Below are positions 1 through 6,716 of a stretch of DNA of 20,098 nucleotides, one piece after another. Every line of letters starts with the position of its first letter. Position 1 is the stretch's first letter. Source of the DNA: Micrococcaceae bacterium UBA7136. Lineage in GTDB: Bacteria; Actinomycetota; Actinomycetes; Actinomycetales; Micrococcaceae. The position numbers and the translations under genes are program-made. The stretch spans positions 37,124 to 57,221 of the forward strand of contig DKXC01000116.1 of assembly GCA_002492045.1 (NCBI GenBank). The letters are read 5' to 3'. Under the pieces are notes generated by a model. The model was not told where the DNA came from and did not search any database. It saw only the letters and a list, made by a program, of their open reading frames with translations.

Positions 1-40
1 CGACCCCCAAGACTTCTACGACTCCTCTTGGATTCAGGGC

Positions 41-70
41 AAAAAATAGGGGCCGACCCCCCCCTTTTTT
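41..70. terminator. Bidirectional terminator-like hairpin beyond metI
   Basis: Six A residues (41-46), then GGGG, a short CCGA loop, a run of C residues, and six T residues (65-70). The G4/C4 core with flanking A6/T6 gives a hairpin with a U tract on either strand. It is the second terminator-like structure behind the met operon and could also stop transcription arriving from the left edge. Seen directly in sequence; function inferred. Confidence 0.5.
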
Positions 71-74
71 CATA

Positions 75-120
75 CAAATACCCCCGTTTTTGCCTGGGGT
101 ATTTGCACAAAAACGGGGGT
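75..120 (-). terminator. Hairpin behind metI with two competing pairings
   Basis: Positions 80-91 (ACCCCCGTTTTT) are perfectly complementary to 109-120, a 12-bp stem. Positions 75-84 (CAAATACCCC) are perfectly complementary to 96-105, a 10-bp stem. Both use 80-84, so only one can form at a time. On the minus strand the structure lies 25 nt after the metI stop and is followed by ATTTGTATG and then the hairpin at 41-70. The simplest reading is the operon terminator; an alternating structure is possible. Confidence 0.6.
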
Positions 121-144
121 AGATAGGTGAGAGAAGAAAGGAAG

Positions 145-843
145 CTAACGGCGCATAACCCTGCGAGCCAGAGAGCTACCAGCCAGCTGAATCAGCTGAA
201 CCAGAACAATAATGACCGCAACGACGCTCCAGGTAATGGTCTCATTGAAACGCTGGTAGCCGTCCACCAGGGCCAGGCGGCCCAAGCCACCGCCACCAAT
301 GTAACCAGCCATAGCCGACATATCGACCACACCAATCACCAAGAAGGTGTAACCCAGGATCAGCGGGCCCAGGGCCTCAGGAATCATGACCGTAAAAAGA
401 ATCCGCGGCTTAGAAGCACCCATAGCCCGGGCCGCCTCAATCACGCCCGGATCAATCGACACCATGTTCTGCTCAACAATACGGGCAACAGCAAAAGTAG
501 CGCCACAGACCATGGCAAAAATCGCGGCATTAGTACCCAGGCGAGTACCCACCACCTGCTGAGTCAAAGGCCCCAAGGCCGCCAGTAGAATAATGAAAGG
601 AATAGGCCGAACCACATTCACCAGAAAGTTCAGCGCAAAATTGACCGGCCGGTTAGACAGAATATTGCCCTGCCGGGTGGTGTAGAGCAGCAGGCCCAGA
701 ATCAAGCCCAGGGCGCCAGCAAAAACCATGGTGGCAGACACCATGTAAACGGTCTCGCCAATAGCAGGCAGCAACTTCTCAGGAACGAAAGTGTTCCACT
801 CTACCTGGTCAGCAGCCAGCAGGCTGGTTTCAGATGACAACAT
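145..843 (-). CDS. metI: Methionine ABC transporter permease MetI
   Basis: This is the membrane permease of the methionine (L- and D-methionine) importer, the channel that works with MetN and MetQ in the cytoplasmic membrane. The 232-residue product has five or six hydrophobic segments and a clear binding-protein-dependent permease EAA loop (EAARAMGASKPRIL, about residues 137-150) that docks on the ATPase. The family is usually about 215-230 residues, so it is full length. Its ATG follows the metN TAA with no intervening base, and a GGGAGG ribosome site lies inside the end of metN, so the two are translationally coupled. It is the last gene of metQ-metN-metI and is followed by stacked hairpins. 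Family assignment rests on the EAA loop and the gene context. Confidence 0.95.
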   Translation of the reverse strand: MLSSETSLLAADQVEWNTFVPEKLLPAIGETVYMVSATMVFAGALGLILGLLLYTTRQGNILSNRPVNFALNFLVNVVRPIPFIILLAALGPLTQQVVGTRLGTNAAIFAMVCGATFAVARIVEQNMVSIDPGVIEAARAMGASKPRILFTVMIPEALGPLILGYTFLVIGVVDMSAMAGYIGGGGLGRLALVDGYQRFNETITWSVVAVIIVLVQLIQLAGSSLARRVMRR

Positions 844-1902
844 TTAGCGTACCTCCCGTACACGGGTGACGGTCTTAAGTTCAGCAAGAACAGCGTCCAG
901 GCTAGTAACATCGCCCAGCAACTCCAAGGTCAGGTTGCCGTAGCTCTGACCCTGCAAGGTCTCCAGGCCGCCCTGCACAATATTGAAAGAAACATTGCGG
1001 CTACCCAGGTGAGACAGCACCCGACCCAAAGAATCATTACCCTCGGTCACCTCAATATTGACCAAGAAGCCCCGATGGCGGGCCTTCAAATCAGCGGCCT
1101 CCTGCCCCACCGGTAGGGTCTTGACAGTAGTGCCCACAAAACGGCGGGCCGTCTCAGTCTGAGGGTCCGAGAAAACGTCATAGACCTGGCCACTCTCTAC
1201 CACCTTGCCCTTTTCCATGACCGCAACCCGGTCGGCAATAGAGGAAACAACATCCATCTCGTGGGTAATAACCACCACGGTAATGCCCAGCTCAGCATTA
1301 ACCTTCTTAAGCAGGGCCAGCACCTCAGCCGTCGTCTCAGGGTCAAGGGCGCTGGTAGACTCATCAGCCAGCAGCAGGGAAGGAGAAGTAGCCAGGGCCC
1401 GGGCAATACCAACCCTCTGCTTCTGGCCACCAGACAGCTGATCAGGGTAGTTGCCAGCCCGGTCAGTCAAGCCCACAAAGTCCAGCAGCTCAGCTACCCG
1501 CTGCTGTCGCTTGGCCTTATCCCAGCCAGCAACAATCAGGGGGAACTCCACATTACCGGCCACGGTGCGGGAGCTCATGAGATTAAACTGCTGGAAAATC
1601 ATGCCAATATTGCTACGAATCTCGCGCAGCTGAGACTCCCGCTTGCCAGCAATCTCAAAACCGTCCACGGTCAAGGAGCCACTAGTAATGGTCTCCAGGC
1701 CGTTAATGAGCCGCACCAGGGTAGACTTACCGGCACCCGAATAGCCGATAATGGCAAAAATCTCGCCCTTATTGATGGTCAAATCAACCTGGTCTACGGC
1801 GGTAATGGTCTTCTTGCCGACCTTATATTCCTTAAGCACCTGAGACAGAACCACCATGGGCTGGGTTGCCTGGCCCGGGGCCTGCTGCTGGGTTTGGGTC
1901 AT
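844..1902 (-). CDS. metN: Methionine ABC transporter ATP-binding protein MetN
   Basis: This is the ATPase that powers methionine uptake through MetI. In the 352-residue product I see Walker A GYSGAGKST (53-61), a Q-loop glutamine at about 104, signature LSGGQ (156-160), Walker B LLLADE (176-181) and the H-loop histidine at about 214. The C-terminal 80 residues (about 270-350) match the place and length of the NIL domain, the ACT-like domain that in MetN binds methionine and inhibits transport when the cell is replete. All catalytic motifs are intact, in contrast to the broken ATPase at 11079-11749. It starts 150 nt after metQ, with a large hairpin in the gap, and abuts metI directly. Confidence 0.96.
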   Translation of the reverse strand: MTQTQQQAPGQATQPMVVLSQVLKEYKVGKKTITAVDQVDLTINKGEIFAIIGYSGAGKSTLVRLINGLETITSGSLTVDGFEIAGKRESQLREIRSNIGMIFQQFNLMSSRTVAGNVEFPLIVAGWDKAKRQQRVAELLDFVGLTDRAGNYPDQLSGGQKQRVGIARALATSPSLLLADESTSALDPETTAEVLALLKKVNAELGITVVVITHEMDVVSSIADRVAVMEKGKVVESGQVYDVFSDPQTETARRFVGTTVKTLPVGQEAADLKARHRGFLVNIEVTEGNDSLGRVLSHLGSRNVSFNIVQGGLETLQGQSYGNLTLELLGDVTSLDAVLAELKTVTRVREVR

Positions 1903-1972
1903 AGCTTCTCTCTACTTCTTCTCTAGCCTAAAGAGGCGATACTACCGGACGGAGGCCACTAGCCACAGAAAA

Positions 1973-2019
1973 CGGTAGCCCAACCAGCCTACCCGAGGTA
2001 GGGGCCGGTGGGGCTACCG
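1973..2019 (-). terminator. Intercistronic hairpin between metQ and metN
   Basis: Outer stem CGGTAGCCC (1973-1981) with GGGCTACCG (2011-2019), 9 bp perfect. Inside it, CCTACC (1988-1993) pairs with GGTAGG (1997-2002) around a 3-nt loop. On the minus strand the outer stem is followed by TTTTCTG. This fits a leaky terminator or 3'-end-protecting hairpin that would leave more metQ than metNI message, as is common for binding-protein genes. The structure is seen; its effect is inferred. Confidence 0.65.
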
Positions 2020-2052
2020 CATCATTGTCTACTCAGGGGCTAGCAGGATGGC

Positions 2053-2910
2053 CTACTTGCTTTCGCGCTTCTGCTTTTCCTGCTCGGCCAGGGAAGAACG
2101 CAGGTCCTCAACCGAGGTGTTAACCTCAACCGCGGTACCCTGGGTTTCTTCCTGAACTACAGCCTGCACATCAGAGGTGTGGAAGAGCTCAACGATCCGC
2201 TTGTAGGTCTCGTTATCAGCGTCCTTAGCCTGAGCAACAAAGAGGTTGACGTAGGGACGGGCAGACTCGTTAGCCGGGTCGTCCTGGGCTAGGGCATCCT
2301 TGGGGTTGAGGCCGGCGTCCTTAAGGAAGTCATTGTTGATGACAGAACCGTCAACAGACTCTAGGGAGAGAACAGTCTGGGTAGCATCAACCGGGGTGAC
2401 CTTGACCTTAGAGGTGGCGGTGTCTACATCGTCAACAGAGGGGCTGGCAGTCTCAGAGGTGAAGGAGACCAGGCCGTTAGCCTCTAGCAGTAGCAGGGCG
2501 CGGGCCTCGTTAACGGTGTCGTTAGGAATGGCGATCTCTGCACCCTGGGGCAGGGCGTCCAGGGAGTCGTGCTTGTTAGAGAAGAGAGCCATGGGGTAGA
2601 TGACGGTGGGGCCTACAATCTGCAGGGTGTCATTAGCCTCAACATTGTAGTTAGACAGGTAGGCGATGTGCTGGAACCAGTTCAGGTCAATGTCGCCTGC
2701 GTTGAGGGCGGGGTTGGGCTGGGCGTAGTCAGAGAATTCAACCAGCTGAATCTTGATGCCCTCAGCCTTAGCTACCTCTACCAGCTTGTCGGCGACCGGG
2801 TCGCTACCAACAACGCCGATACGGACGCTGTCGTCAGAGGATGATGAGCCGCAGGCTGCGAGTCCGAAGGCCAGGGGTACAAGAGCCAGAGTGGCAACAA
2901 ATTTCTTCAC
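2053..2910 (-). CDS. metQ: Methionine-binding lipoprotein MetQ
   Basis: This is the extracytoplasmic substrate-binding lipoprotein of the methionine importer, of the NlpA family. I place the start at the GTG at 2910: the product then begins VKKFVATLAL and reaches a lipobox LAAC with the lipidated cysteine at residue 20, followed by a serine-rich tether. An AGAAAG ribosome site lies about 10 nt upstream. An in-frame ATG at 3030 would bury the signal peptide behind 40 extra residues and lies inside the leader hairpin, so it is rejected. The 285-residue length suits MetQ. Family features visible include LVEFSDYAQPNPAL and LNWFQHIAYL near residues 55-90. It is the first gene of the operon and is preceded by a structured leader. 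Confidence 0.95.
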   Translation of the reverse strand: MKKFVATLALVPLAFGLAACGSSSSDDSVRIGVVGSDPVADKLVEVAKAEGIKIQLVEFSDYAQPNPALNAGDIDLNWFQHIAYLSNYNVEANDTLQIVGPTVIYPMALFSNKHDSLDALPQGAEIAIPNDTVNEARALLLLEANGLVSFTSETASPSVDDVDTATSKVKVTPVDATQTVLSLESVDGSVINNDFLKDAGLNPKDALAQDDPANESARPYVNLFVAQAKDADNETYKRIVELFHTSDVQAVVQEETQGTAVEVNTSVEDLRSSLAEQEKQKRESK

Positions 2911-2954
2911 GGCTATGAATCTTTCTGTTGGATGTGGTGTCTGTGGGTGTGCGG

Positions 2955-3052
2955 CCACCATCAGTTCTTTAAGCTGAGGGACGGCCCCTCGCTGAGGTGG
3001 TGTTCTTTTGCTCTGTTGAGCTTTTTCCATTAGACCACCCAGGGGGGCCGTC
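2955..3052 (-). promoter_or_regulatory. Structured metQ leader with alternative pairings
   Basis: On the minus-strand RNA, GACGGCCCC (plus 3044-3052) pairs perfectly with GGGGCCGTC (plus 2980-2988). Inside, GGTGGT (plus 3034-3039) pairs with ACCACC (plus 2996-3001), and GCTC/GAGC (plus 3018-3021 with 3010-3013) closes a 4-nt loop. A competing pairing exists: the segment at plus 2992-3000 can instead pair with plus 2955-2964 (nine pairs and one bulge), which would break the inner stem. It lies 45-142 nt upstream of the metQ start. I do not recognise SAM-I, SAM-IV or T-box consensus motifs in it. The nested stem is seen; a regulatory role is inferred. Confidence 0.5.
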
Positions 3053-3114
3053 TCACTAACTGAGAGGCAAGATTGCGGCTTTTTACGGCTTTAAGACGTC
3101 GCTCTGTCACAAAA

Positions 3115-3133
3115 CGTAACATTGCGTAACATT
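3115..3133 (-). promoter_or_regulatory. Tandem 9-bp direct repeat in the metQ promoter region
   Basis: CGTAACATT occurs at 3115-3123 and again at 3125-3133, a 10-bp period that puts both copies on one face of the helix. It lies about 60 nt upstream of the structured metQ leader, where a promoter is expected. I cannot pick a convincing -35/-10 pair. An operator for a methionine regulator is one possibility; I do not recognise the motif. Confidence 0.35.
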
Positions 3134-3144
3134 CGGGGCTGGGT

Positions 3145-3235
3145 TCAGTAGGTAGGCCCCAGCAGACTCGTGGCGAAGCCGCTGGCACGGGCGAGAGGGA
3201 TGCGGCGAGCACGAGTCTAAGAGCCCGCCTACTGA
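3145..3235. repeat. Dispersed palindromic repeat, copy A (short form)
   Basis: A 91-bp palindromic element: TCAGTAGG at the left end mirrors CCTACTGA at the right, and AGACTCGTG (3164-3172) mirrors CACGAGTCT (3210-3218). The core GGCGAAGCCGCTGGCAC and GGCGAGAGGGATGCGGC are shared with the copies at 9841-9978 and 11773-11907. This copy lacks about 35 bp of the centre found in those two. The right end overlaps the last codons and stop of the acyl-CoA ligase gene. Confidence 0.8.
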
Positions 3236-4944
3236 TACTTAGCCTCTAGCTGCTCCCGCACCTTACGGCGCAGGGTCTTGCCCAGCATAGAGCGGGGTAG
3301 CTCCTCCACCTCGTAGTAGTTCTTAGGAACCTTGTAGCGGGTCAGGCGAGCGTAGCAGTGTTCCTTGAGCTCTTCGGGGTCTAGGGCGTGGCCCTCAGCC
3401 GGAATAATGGCTGCGGTGACCTTCTCGCTGCCGGAGCCGTCCGGCAGGCCCACCACGGCACAGTCAGCTACCGAGTCGTGCTGCTTGAGCACATTTTCTA
3501 CCTCGGTGGGTGAGACGTTGAAGCCACCGGTAATAATGACTTCCTTGATACGGTCCACAATCTCAATGAAGTAGTCGGGGTCTAGGCGCACGATGTCGCC
3601 GGTTCGTAGCCAGCCGCCGGGTAGCAGGGTCTTGAGGGTTTCTTCTTCCCGCTTCCAGTAGCCTCGCATGACCTGGGGGCCGCGCACCAGCAGTTCGCCT
3701 TCCTGGCCCTGGGTCAGGTCGGGCAGGTCTTCGAGGGTTTCGGGGTCTACGATGCGCAGCTCGGTAGAGGGGAAGGGAATACCAATGGATCCGGCCCGGC
3801 GACTGGGGTTGAGGGGGTTGCAGGAGACCAGGGGGGAGCATTCAGACAGGCCGTAGCCTTCTACCAGCATGCCGCCGGTGGCTTCTTCCCACTCAGCGAC
3901 CAGGTCGTAGGGCAGGTGCATGGCACCAGACACGGCGTAGCGGATGCCCTGCAGCGAGACTCCTCGCTTCTTGGCCTCGTCCAGCATACGGCGGTAGACG
4001 GGGGGCACGGCGGGCAGGATGGTGGGCCGGGTCTTCTTCATGGCCTTGAAGATCAGGTCCATGTCGACGGTGGGGAAGAGTACCAGGCGGGCCTTGCAAA
4101 CCGCGGCAATGGTCTGGCCCAGGGTCATGCCGTAGGAGTGGAAGAGGGGCAGGACAGCGTAGATGACCTCGTCGGCCCCTGGCTGGATCCATTCTTCGCC
4201 CATGCGGGCATTGGATTCTAAGTTGCGGTGGGTCAGCATGACGCCCTTGGGCAGGCCGGTGGTGCCGGAGGTGTACTGCAGCAGGGCTAGTTCGTGGGCG
4301 GTAGGCCGGTGGTGGTCGGCGGCGATGGGTTCGTTCTTCATGAAGGTTCGCCAGGGGGTGGTGGCCTTGGCGGGGCCTTCGAGTTTCTGGCGGGAGGCCT
4401 TGAGACTGCCCACCGGTAGTTTGAGGGCGGCCCGCATGTGCAGGGGCATCTCTTCGATCAGGTTAACAGCCCAAATATTCTTGGGTCGGATGTCCCGCGG
4501 CAGGCTGGTGATCTTGTCGGCAATCTTGTCCCAGACGATGGCGGCCTTGGCCCCGTGGTCTTCAAACATGTGCCGCAGTTCGGCGTCCGTGTAGAGGGGA
4601 TTGTGTTCTACCACGACGGCGCCTAGGCGCAGGATGGCGTAGAAGGCAACAATGTGTTGGGGGCAGTTGGGCAGGACGATGGCTACCCGGTCGCCGGCCT
4701 GGATTCCAGCCTTGCGCAGGCCTTCGGCGACGCGCAGAATCTGGTCACCTAGCTGGGCGTAGGTGGTGGTGGCTCCAAAGAATTCGAGGGCTACCTTGTC
4801 GGGGGCGGTGCGAACGGCCTCAGCCATGAGGTGGCTGAGGGAGGTTTCGGGTAGGTCTAGGTTGGGGCTGGTTTCGGGGTTGTAGTTTTTGAGCCAGGGA
4901 CGCTGGCTGAGGGGGAAAGTGCTGGTGTTTTCTGCTGCTGACAT
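3229..4944 (-). CDS. Long-chain fatty acid-CoA ligase (FadD-type)
   Basis: This is an ANL-superfamily adenylate-forming enzyme, most likely activating long-chain fatty acids to acyl-CoA via an acyl-AMP. In the 571-residue product I see the P-loop-like YTSGTTGLPKG (224-234), the YGLSE motif (364-368) that contacts ATP, the WLRTGD motif whose aspartate (about 450) binds the ribose, and the hinge and C-terminal catalytic lysine in LGKTLRRK (about 556). Full length for FadD. I choose the ATG at 4944; a GTG two codons upstream and a TTG at 5004 are in frame but lack a good ribosome site. The stop and final codons overlap repeat copy A. It is divergent from the small membrane protein at 4992. The acyl-chain length preference cannot be read from sequence. 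Confidence 0.9.
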   Translation of the reverse strand: MSAAENTSTFPLSQRPWLKNYNPETSPNLDLPETSLSHLMAEAVRTAPDKVALEFFGATTTYAQLGDQILRVAEGLRKAGIQAGDRVAIVLPNCPQHIVAFYAILRLGAVVVEHNPLYTDAELRHMFEDHGAKAAIVWDKIADKITSLPRDIRPKNIWAVNLIEEMPLHMRAALKLPVGSLKASRQKLEGPAKATTPWRTFMKNEPIAADHHRPTAHELALLQYTSGTTGLPKGVMLTHRNLESNARMGEEWIQPGADEVIYAVLPLFHSYGMTLGQTIAAVCKARLVLFPTVDMDLIFKAMKKTRPTILPAVPPVYRRMLDEAKKRGVSLQGIRYAVSGAMHLPYDLVAEWEEATGGMLVEGYGLSECSPLVSCNPLNPSRRAGSIGIPFPSTELRIVDPETLEDLPDLTQGQEGELLVRGPQVMRGYWKREEETLKTLLPGGWLRTGDIVRLDPDYFIEIVDRIKEVIITGGFNVSPTEVENVLKQHDSVADCAVVGLPDGSGSEKVTAAIIPAEGHALDPEELKEHCYARLTRYKVPKNYYEVEELPRSMLGKTLRRKVREQLEAKYQ

Positions 4945-4991
4945 AGACACGATTCTGCCACAGGCGTCCTGGGAGCTGACATACTTAGTAC

Positions 4992-5138
4992 ATGGCTTCT
5001 TCAAAAAAGGACGACATCACAGCTGAAGAGTTCCGTGGTTTGATGCGGGAGATTAATAAGCGCATGATTCTTGCCGGGCTGGTGCTGATTGCTTTTGGCC
5101 TGCTGGTTTCTGGCCTGGTGGCCTTGCTGGCGAGGTAG
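4992..5138 (+). CDS. Small single-helix membrane protein, 48 residues
   Basis: Unrecognised. An ATG at 4992 opens a 48-residue frame ending in TAG at 5136-5138: a charged, lysine- and glutamate-rich N-terminus (MASSKKDDITAEEFRGLM) followed by one strongly hydrophobic segment (about residues 25-46, ILAGLVLIAFGLLVSGLVAL) and a final arginine. This is the layout of a tail-anchored or single-pass small membrane protein. It stops 4 nt before the acetyltransferase ATG, so the two look like an operon. The only purine-rich site upstream (GGGAG, about 18 nt away) is too far for a standard ribosome site, so a leaderless message is possible. Function unknown. Confidence 0.65.
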   Translation: MASSKKDDITAEEFRGLMREINKRMILAGLVLIAFGLLVSGLVALLAR

Positions 5139-5142
5139 GGTC

Positions 5143-5793
5143 ATGGCTAGGAATAAATGGGAAGAGGGCCGCCAGACTATGACAGTTTTTGAGCAGATGA
5201 CGGCTGGTTTTCCTTACCGGCCGGACGCTGAATGTCAGGCGGTGCATGAGCGGGTCTCTGATTTGGTGGCCCAATATACTGCTCTTTATCGGGCCCACGA
5301 TCCGCAGGCCCAGCAGGTTCTGTCTCAAATAGTGGGTTCTCTGGGTGAGGGATCAGTGATTCGCCCCTCCCTAGATTTCGACTACGGGGTCAACACCCAC
5401 ATTGGGGCTGGCTGCTTCTTCAACTTCGGTTGCGTCTTCTTGGACGTGGCCCCCATCCGCTTCGGGGACGGCGTCTTAGTTGGACCGCGCGTTCAGTTTC
5501 TGACCCCCACCCATCCCATCAACCCCACAGACCGGGCTGCTCTCTGGGAAGGGGGCCTGCCCATCACTATTGGTAGCAATGTCTGGATTGGGGGCGGGGC
5601 TATCATCTGCCCGGGTGTCACCATTGGCGATAACTCAGTCATCGGGGCCGGGGCTGTAGTAACCAGGGATATTCCTGCCAACACGGTCGCTGTGGGCAAC
5701 CCGGCAAAGGTCATTAAAACCATTGACCCACAGGCTCGCCCTAGCGACCCCAAGCACCAGTACAGCGCCCAGGCCCTGGGGCTAGAAAGCTAA
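5143..5793 (+). CDS. Maltose/galactoside-type O-acetyltransferase
   Basis: This is a left-handed beta-helix (hexapeptide repeat) acetyltransferase of the maltose/galactoside O-acetyltransferase group, moving acetyl from acetyl-CoA to a sugar hydroxyl. An N-terminal Mac-like segment (EQMTAGFPYRPDAE) is followed by hexapeptide turns (VLVGPRVQF, ITIGSNVWIGGGAIICPGVTIG, NSVIGAGAVV) and ends with the GNPAKVI motif. The family's catalytic histidine is visible in TPTHPINP (H124). Two starts are possible: ATG at 5143 (GAGG 7 nt upstream, 4 nt after the small gene) and ATG at 5179 (AGAGGG about 10 nt upstream), the latter nearer the usual family length. The sugar substrate cannot be assigned; many genomic members are detoxifying or of unknown substrate. 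Confidence 0.88.
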   Translation: MARNKWEEGRQTMTVFEQMTAGFPYRPDAECQAVHERVSDLVAQYTALYRAHDPQAQQVLSQIVGSLGEGSVIRPSLDFDYGVNTHIGAGCFFNFGCVFLDVAPIRFGDGVLVGPRVQFLTPTHPINPTDRAALWEGGLPITIGSNVWIGGGAIICPGVTIGDNSVIGAGAVVTRDIPANTVAVGNPAKVIKTIDPQARPSDPKHQYSAQALGLES

Positions 5794-5797
5794 AGGG

Positions 5798-5828
5798 CCC
5801 CTCTTTTGGGGACTGGGATAATCCCCAG
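5798..5828 (+). terminator. Possible weak terminator behind the acetyltransferase
   Basis: CCCC (5798-5801) pairs with GGGG (5808-5811) around TCTTTT, and CTGGG (5813-5817) pairs with CCCAG (5824-5828) around a short AT-rich loop. GGGG (5808-5811) can alternatively pair with CCCC (5823-5826). There is no T run after it, so it may only be a 3'-end hairpin. Confidence 0.3.
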
Positions 5829-5870
5829 ACCAGGACTTATTAGCTGTAAAATATCTGAAAGAAAATAAGC

Positions 5871-5921
5871 GAAAGAGGTAGCCGCTGCCCAGGCCAGACC
5901 GGTTCCGGCAGCGGCTCTTTC
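5871..5921. terminator. Strong hairpin upstream of the response regulator gene
   Basis: AGCCGCTGCC (5880-5889) pairs perfectly with GGCAGCGGCT (5907-5916); GAAAG (5871-5875) pairs with CTTTC (5917-5921), leaving a 4-nt bulge. It lies 30 nt before the ATG at 5951. It could be the terminator of the acetyltransferase operon, or a leader structure if transcription of the regulator starts near a TAAAAT box at 5847-5852, for which I see no clear -35. The hairpin is certain; its role is open. Confidence 0.5.
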
Positions 5922-5950
5922 TGAGGGAAGATTTACAAGGTATAGGGATC

Positions 5951-6664
5951 ATGAGCCTAGTACGAGTCGGAATTGTCGATGACCACGAAGTTGTTCGTGA
6001 AGGCCTGCGGGCGGTAGCCGCCGGTGCCAGTGAGATTGAACTGGTAGCCGCAGCCCCCACCGCCTCAGAGCTACTGGTAGCCCTGGGCCGAGACCTGACT
6101 AACCCCTCCCAGGCAGATTTGGGTAAGCTCAAGCGGGACTGCGATGTGGTCCTGCTCGACCTCTCCCTGCAAGATAAGTCCCGCCCCTCCGAGAACGTCG
6201 ACATTCTGCAGCGGGCCGGCATTAAGGTTCTGATTTTCAGCATCGGTGAGAACCCCACCCTGATTCGGGAGGCCCTGCGGGCTGGTGCCCTGGGCCTGGT
6301 CCGTAAGTCTGAGCCCCTAGAGCACGCCCTGGCTGAGGCCAAGAACATTGCCGAAGGTAAGGCCGTGGTCACTAAGGAGCTAGCTGCCGCGATTGACGGC
6401 GACCACGAGTTCTCCCGGGCCAACCTTTCCCCCCGTGAGCAGGAGACCCTGCGCCTCTACGCCTCTGGTTTCGCCCAGGTTCAGGTGGCCCACCGCATGG
6501 GTATTAAGCAGTCAGCGGTCAAGACCAATATTGACCGTATCCGCGAGAAGTACGCCCGGGTAGGACGTCCGGCCCCCACCAAGATTGACCTGCGCATCCG
6601 CGCCATTGAGGACGGCCTGGTCGGCAGCATGGACAACACCATCAGCACCGAGCAGGGCCGCTAG
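5951..6664 (+). CDS. NarL/FixJ-family response regulator
   Basis: This is a cytoplasmic two-component regulator. The receiver domain (about 1-130) carries the acidic pair D10-D11, the phospho-acceptor D70 in VVLLDLSL, a serine at 97 in the switch position and the conserved lysine K119. The C-terminal LuxR-type helix-turn-helix begins near residue 158 (LSPREQETLRLYASG) with recognition helix around SAVKTNIDRIREKYARVG. At 237 residues it is slightly longer than typical, with an extended loop (residues 45-62) before the phospho-site and a short C-terminal tail. It heads an apparent operon with the kinase 52 nt downstream and the kinase-like partner after it. DNA targets are not evident from the sequence. 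Confidence 0.92.
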   Translation: MSLVRVGIVDDHEVVREGLRAVAAGASEIELVAAAPTASELLVALGRDLTNPSQADLGKLKRDCDVVLLDLSLQDKSRPSENVDILQRAGIKVLIFSIGENPTLIREALRAGALGLVRKSEPLEHALAEAKNIAEGKAVVTKELAAAIDGDHEFSRANLSPREQETLRLYASGFAQVQVAHRMGIKQSAVKTNIDRIREKYARVGRPAPTKIDLRIRAIEDGLVGSMDNTISTEQGR

Positions 6665-6716
6665 TTTCAGCCCCCTCCCCCCATCATCCCCCAACGATAA
6701 TTTAAGGACGCACCCT

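Noticed and set aside
127..588. 153-residue plus-strand frame opposite metI
   Set aside because: Low-complexity, His/Asn-rich antisense shadow of the well-supported metI gene.
2911..3030. N-terminal extension of MetQ from an ATG at 3030
   Set aside because: It would place 40 residues before a canonical lipoprotein signal peptide and lies inside the leader hairpin; the GTG at 2910 fits the signal peptide and family length.
2911..3140. SAM-I, SAM-IV or T-box riboswitch before metQ
   Set aside because: I looked for their conserved core motifs and did not find them by eye; a covariance search is needed, so no class is named.
3030..3212. 60-residue minus-strand frame upstream of metQ
   Set aside because: It runs through repeat copy A, the promoter region and the leader stem, with no family features or ribosome site.
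6585..6716. Upstream extension of the first kinase into the regulator gene
   Set aside because: The extension overlaps the regulator and is Ser/Pro/Ala-rich out-of-frame sequence; GTG 6717 has AAGGA at the right distance.
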